From a virus, in the IMG/VR virus record IMGVR_UViG_3300018065_000643, positions 1-23,233 of that record: a stretch of DNA of 23,233 nucleotides; one strand, 5' to 3'. Numbering within the stretch: position 1 is the first letter of the stretch; each line of letters opens with the position of its first letter. This document shows positions 21,242 to 23,233 of the stretch, one piece after another. The position numbers and the translations under genes were made by a program. The notes beneath the pieces are model-generated. The model searched no databases and was not told the origin of the DNA. It was given only the letters and a program-made list of their open reading frames with translations.

Positions 21242-21715
21242 TTATTTTCCGGCTACTAAATCATAAAGTTTTGCCTTGAGTTCCAGAATTTCTTGAGCCT
21301 GAGCAGAGAATTTGTTTCCGGTCTCCCCGATCTCGTTCCGGGCATTATGAAGATGGTCTTCCAAGTTGATGATCTTTGTTCGTTGGGTTTCAATCTGCTG
21401 CTCCAACTTTGCTATGGTCTGTTCTTTATCTTCCAGGACTACTTTGGTAGCCTTCAGGATGTCTTCCTTATCCTGAACTTCCAACTTCAACTGATCTATT
21501 TCCGGGTTGCCGTAAAAGTTTTGAATATACTCGTAGGCATCGACCATAACGTCGTCCCTGATTCTATTACTTGCCCAGCCGACAAACTCACCAGTGAACA
21601 AACTGGCCAGATAGTTGTCCGGAAAGTCATCATAAATCCTCTGCAGTTTTTTGAGGATCTCGATCTCGTCAGCCTTTGCCATGTCATTTGTAATATCAAA
21701 TCTGAACTGACTCAT
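21242..21715 (-). CDS. Coiled-coil protein, 157 aa
   Basis: Residues 1-70 are mixed (MSQFRFDITNDMAKADEIEI; FVGWASNRIRDDVMVDAYEY). Residues 75-155 form a long heptad-rich coiled coil (DKEQTIAKLEQQIETQRTKI, ILELKAKLYDLV). No catalytic motif. Function unknown. It starts 12 bases after the 76-residue gene stop, with AGGAGGGGTAG upstream. Confidence 0.75.
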   Translation of the reverse strand: MSQFRFDITNDMAKADEIEILKKLQRIYDDFPDNYLASLFTGEFVGWASNRIRDDVMVDAYEYIQNFYGNPEIDQLKLEVQDKEDILKATKVVLEDKEQTIAKLEQQIETQRTKIINLEDHLHNARNEIGETGNKFSAQAQEILELKAKLYDLVAGK

Positions 21716-21727
21716 TTTCTACCCCTC

Positions 21728-21958
21728 CTATGGTTCATACTCCATGAGATCCGTAATCATGCTTTCCAGTGTTTCTATCATTTCTTCCAACTGATCTATG
21801 TAGTCACTTGCAATTCCGGCTTTCTCTGAGTCCTGGAGACTTTCGGGCATATTATCTAAGTAGGCCTGTTCTTCTTCCAGTACTACATCCAGTGCTGCTC
21901 TGACGTCGTCCAAATCTTCCCCCAACTCTCGCATTCTTTTCCTTCTTACTTTGTTCAT
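21728..21958 (-). CDS. Conserved small acidic helical phage protein, 76 aa
   Basis: MNKVRRKRMRELGEDLDDVR, then EEEQAYLDNMPESLQDSEKA, then an acidic coiled helix. The EEEQAxxDNxPESLQxSE pattern is one I recognise as recurring across many phages and integrative elements with no known function. AAGGAG precedes the start, inside the end of the previous gene. Confidence 0.8.
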   Translation of the reverse strand: MNKVRRKRMRELGEDLDDVRAALDVVLEEEQAYLDNMPESLQDSEKAGIASDYIDQLEEMIETLESMITDLMEYEP

Positions 21959-21969
21959 GATTTTTCTCC

Positions 21970-22128
21970 TTAGTCTTCATTCCGCGAACCGTCATGACCA
22001 CATCCATAACAAATGTTTGCTTTGTGATTGACAGTCCCACAATTGGAGCAAATGTATAAATAATAGTCCTCACAAATTTCGTAGAGCAATTCTAACAACT
22101 GCTCTTTATTCATGTCTTCTGGGTGCAT
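21970..22128 (-). CDS. Small zinc-ribbon protein, 52 aa
   Basis: Reads MHPEDMNKEQLLELLYEICE, a helical start, then ICSNCGTVNHKANICYGCGH, a two-knuckle zinc ribbon (CxxC, 9 residues, CxxC). The ATG at 22128 follows AAAGGAGATC. Short enough to be missed by length cut-offs, but the motif and ribosome binding site support it. Function unknown. Confidence 0.72.
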   Translation of the reverse strand: MHPEDMNKEQLLELLYEICEDYYLYICSNCGTVNHKANICYGCGHDGSRNED

Positions 22129-22141
22129 TTTTTGATCTCCT

Positions 22142-22387
22142 TTAGTAGTTTCTAATCCCGTCCCATTCGGGGTCCAGTGTTACCAAGTCCAAGTCTTGCT
22201 CTGTCAAATACCCTGTCTCCCAAAGCCCAAACTTCAGTGGAACCTTCACCCGGTCCGGCATCGTTTTCCAGGTCTTTACTTTTCCATTCACCCGCCAACG
22301 CTGCGGGGAACCGTCCTTATTCTTGTTCGTGGTATGATAAAGAATAGTTCCGGGTGCCAACTCTTTTGCTTCCTGTAACGTGATCAT
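22142..22387 (-). CDS. Conserved small phage protein, 81 aa
   Basis: Reads MITLQEAKELAPGTILYHTT, then DGSPQRWRVNGKVKTWK, PDRVKVPLKFGLWETGYLTE. The motif PGTxLYHTTxKNxDGxPxRWRVNGKxKTWK is one I know from many phages, always uncharacterised. It starts 10 bases after the previous stop. Probably a small single-domain beta protein. Confidence 0.8.
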   Translation of the reverse strand: MITLQEAKELAPGTILYHTTNKNKDGSPQRWRVNGKVKTWKTMPDRVKVPLKFGLWETGYLTEQDLDLVTLDPEWDGIRNY

Positions 22388-22397
22388 TTCAGCCCCC

Positions 22398-22703
22398 TTA
22401 CGAAATAATTGTGTACGCTCTTATGAAATCCATATCTCCGTCCTTATCTCCTAATTTGATACCAACCCCGGAGAAGAACGAATCTGAAAGATAGCCATCA
22501 AAGGAGGATTTCAACCATTCTGTTGCATTTTCATCGGACCGGGAGAATTCTTCAAGTGAATATACCTGTCCACGGTATCGGAAGAAGGTTGCATCAGTTA
22601 TATCACTCATCCAATCGAACTCGTTCTTTTCTTTCTCGGTCAACTCCCACCCTCCAATTAATGGGATGGGATGGTGGTTTCCAATAATCTTTATTTCACA
22701 CAT
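22398..22703 (-). CDS. Conserved small phage protein, 101 aa
   Basis: Begins MCEIKIIGNHHPIPLIGGWE; later FFRYRGQVYSLEEFSR and GYLSDSFFSGVGIKL. The pattern (FFRYRGxVYxLxEF, SDSFFSG) recurs in phages and mobile elements with unknown function. The ATG at 22703 is preceded by GGAGG; an upstream ATG at 22715 has none. Confidence 0.78.
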   Translation of the reverse strand: MCEIKIIGNHHPIPLIGGWELTEKEKNEFDWMSDITDATFFRYRGQVYSLEEFSRSDENATEWLKSSFDGYLSDSFFSGVGIKLGDKDGDMDFIRAYTIIS

Positions 22704-22735
22704 CAGTACCTCCAATCCCCGTTTTATCCGGCGGG

Positions 22736-22912
22736 TTACAACAACTCTGATTTATGAAGTCTATTGAAACCTTCATCATCTATCACATAAGTTTGCAGTT
22801 TCCATACCCAAACATCGGGTGTGTCTTTTGACTCGTCGGTTCGGTGTGGGACCAGTCTAAACTCGACACCTTCTAAAGCGGCCTGTCTTGGATCTCCTAA
22901 AATCTCGTTCAT
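22736..22912 (-). CDS. Hypothetical protein, 58 aa
   Basis: Reads MNEILGDPRQAALEGVEFRL, then DVWVWKLQTYVIDDEGFN. AAGGGG lies 8 bases before the ATG at 22912. Not recognised. It lies between the UUCG hairpin and the 101-residue gene, within the run of small genes. Confidence 0.65.
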   Translation of the reverse strand: MNEILGDPRQAALEGVEFRLVPHRTDESKDTPDVWVWKLQTYVIDDEGFNRLHKSELL

Positions 22913-22933
22913 TTTATATACCCCTTATTTTTG

Positions 22934-22949
22934 GGGGCCGAAGCCCCCG
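22934..22949 (-). other. GGGGGC-TTCG-GCCCCC stem-loop
   Basis: A 6-bp all-GC stem with the extra-stable UUCG loop on the minus (transcribed) strand. AAAAATAA follows instead of a U-tract, so it is not a canonical terminator for minus-strand transcription. Likely an RNA stability or processing element. Confidence 0.6.
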
Positions 22950-22955
22950 TTTTGA

Positions 22956-23233
22956 TTAGACCAGCTTCCCTTCCTTCTTCTCCCAAAGTTTCATGTATGC
23001 ATGCACTCGGTCGGTGATTGAGAAAGAATTGGAGGTATTCTTACCGGACCGAACTGCTCCGGCCTTGCCGACAAACCATCTTTCTTCTTTCCCATCGACA
23101 GGTGATACTCCGTTGAACTGCCTATATTTGCTGCGGCAGTCAACTTCTGCGAACCCTTGTTTTTCTTCCAGAAAACGAACGACCCTATCTGTTAGGGTCT
23201 TTGGAATCCCCTTGCGGGGACCACTTTGATAAA
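22956..23233 (-). CDS. Conserved small phage protein, N-terminus cut by window edge
   Basis: About 91 C-terminal residues are visible: RVVRFLEEKQGFAEVDCRSK, then RWFVGKAGAVRSG and SNSFSITDRVHAYMKLWEKK. The pattern (RFLExxGFxEVxxRSxKYRxF, FVGKAGAxRxGxxxxxSxSxT) is one I recognise from phages; the function is unknown. It ends at TAA just before the UUCG hairpin. Confidence 0.72.
   Translation of the reverse strand, partial: YQSGPRKGIPKTLTDRVVRFLEEKQGFAEVDCRSKYRQFNGVSPVDGKEERWFVGKAGAVRSGKNTSNSFSITDRVHAYMKLWEKKEGKLV

Noticed and set aside
22926-22955. Plus-strand intrinsic terminator (stem then GTTTTG)
   Set aside because: No plus-strand genes are supported here, the T-run is short, and the stable UUCG loop forms on the minus strand.

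Overview
This window looks like the replication and DNA-modification part of a tailed double-stranded DNA bacteriophage genome. It is AT-rich and very densely packed. Every convincing gene lies on the minus strand, usually with a strong GGAGG-type ribosome binding site and often overlapping its neighbour by 1 to 50 bases. Sigma70-like promoters (TTGCAC-N17-TATAAT) point to a bacterial host; the sequence does not say which one. No tRNA, rRNA, CRISPR array, integrase or structural gene is seen, and no stretch longer than 300 bases lacks a gene.

In transcription order (high to low coordinates): (1) 23233-21242 holds small conserved phage-type proteins. (2) 21102-18026 holds a large Ski2/Hel308-like helicase and two small proteins, one a 35-residue membrane peptide. 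(3) 17886-16167 holds two small proteins, a DUF932-like protein and a Cys-rich protein. (4) 16110-9659 is the replication core: an SF2 helicase with its own promoter, a DnaG-like primase, a structured RNA region, three winged-helix replication-type proteins and a RepA/DnaB-like RecA-fold ATPase. (5) 9576-2479 is a 7-deazaguanine DNA-modification region: endonuclease V-like repair protein, QueD, QueE, QueC, a phosphoribosyltransferase, an HNH-GTP cyclohydrolase I fusion, a sulfotransferase-like protein, an APS-kinase-like protein and a DpdA-type transglycosylase. (6) 2477-1 holds tiny DpdA-N-terminus-like paralogues around a sliding clamp, then a family 4 uracil-DNA glycosylase that runs off the window.

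How the genes would work together: FolE, QueD, QueE and QueC are the four steps from GTP to preQ0, and DpdA would exchange guanine in phage DNA for that base, shielding the genome from restriction. The phosphoribosyltransferase could salvage released guanine. The sulfotransferase plus APS-kinase-like pair embedded between FolE and DpdA has no place in the known pathway and may hint at a further modification.

The least explained features are: five tiny paralogues that resemble the N-terminal strand-helix-strand of DpdA (one split at an (AG)5 tract); a 48-bp repeat present in both orientations; a 25-bp stem followed by U7 before the winged-helix genes; and a complete terminator-like hairpin inside an open coding frame.
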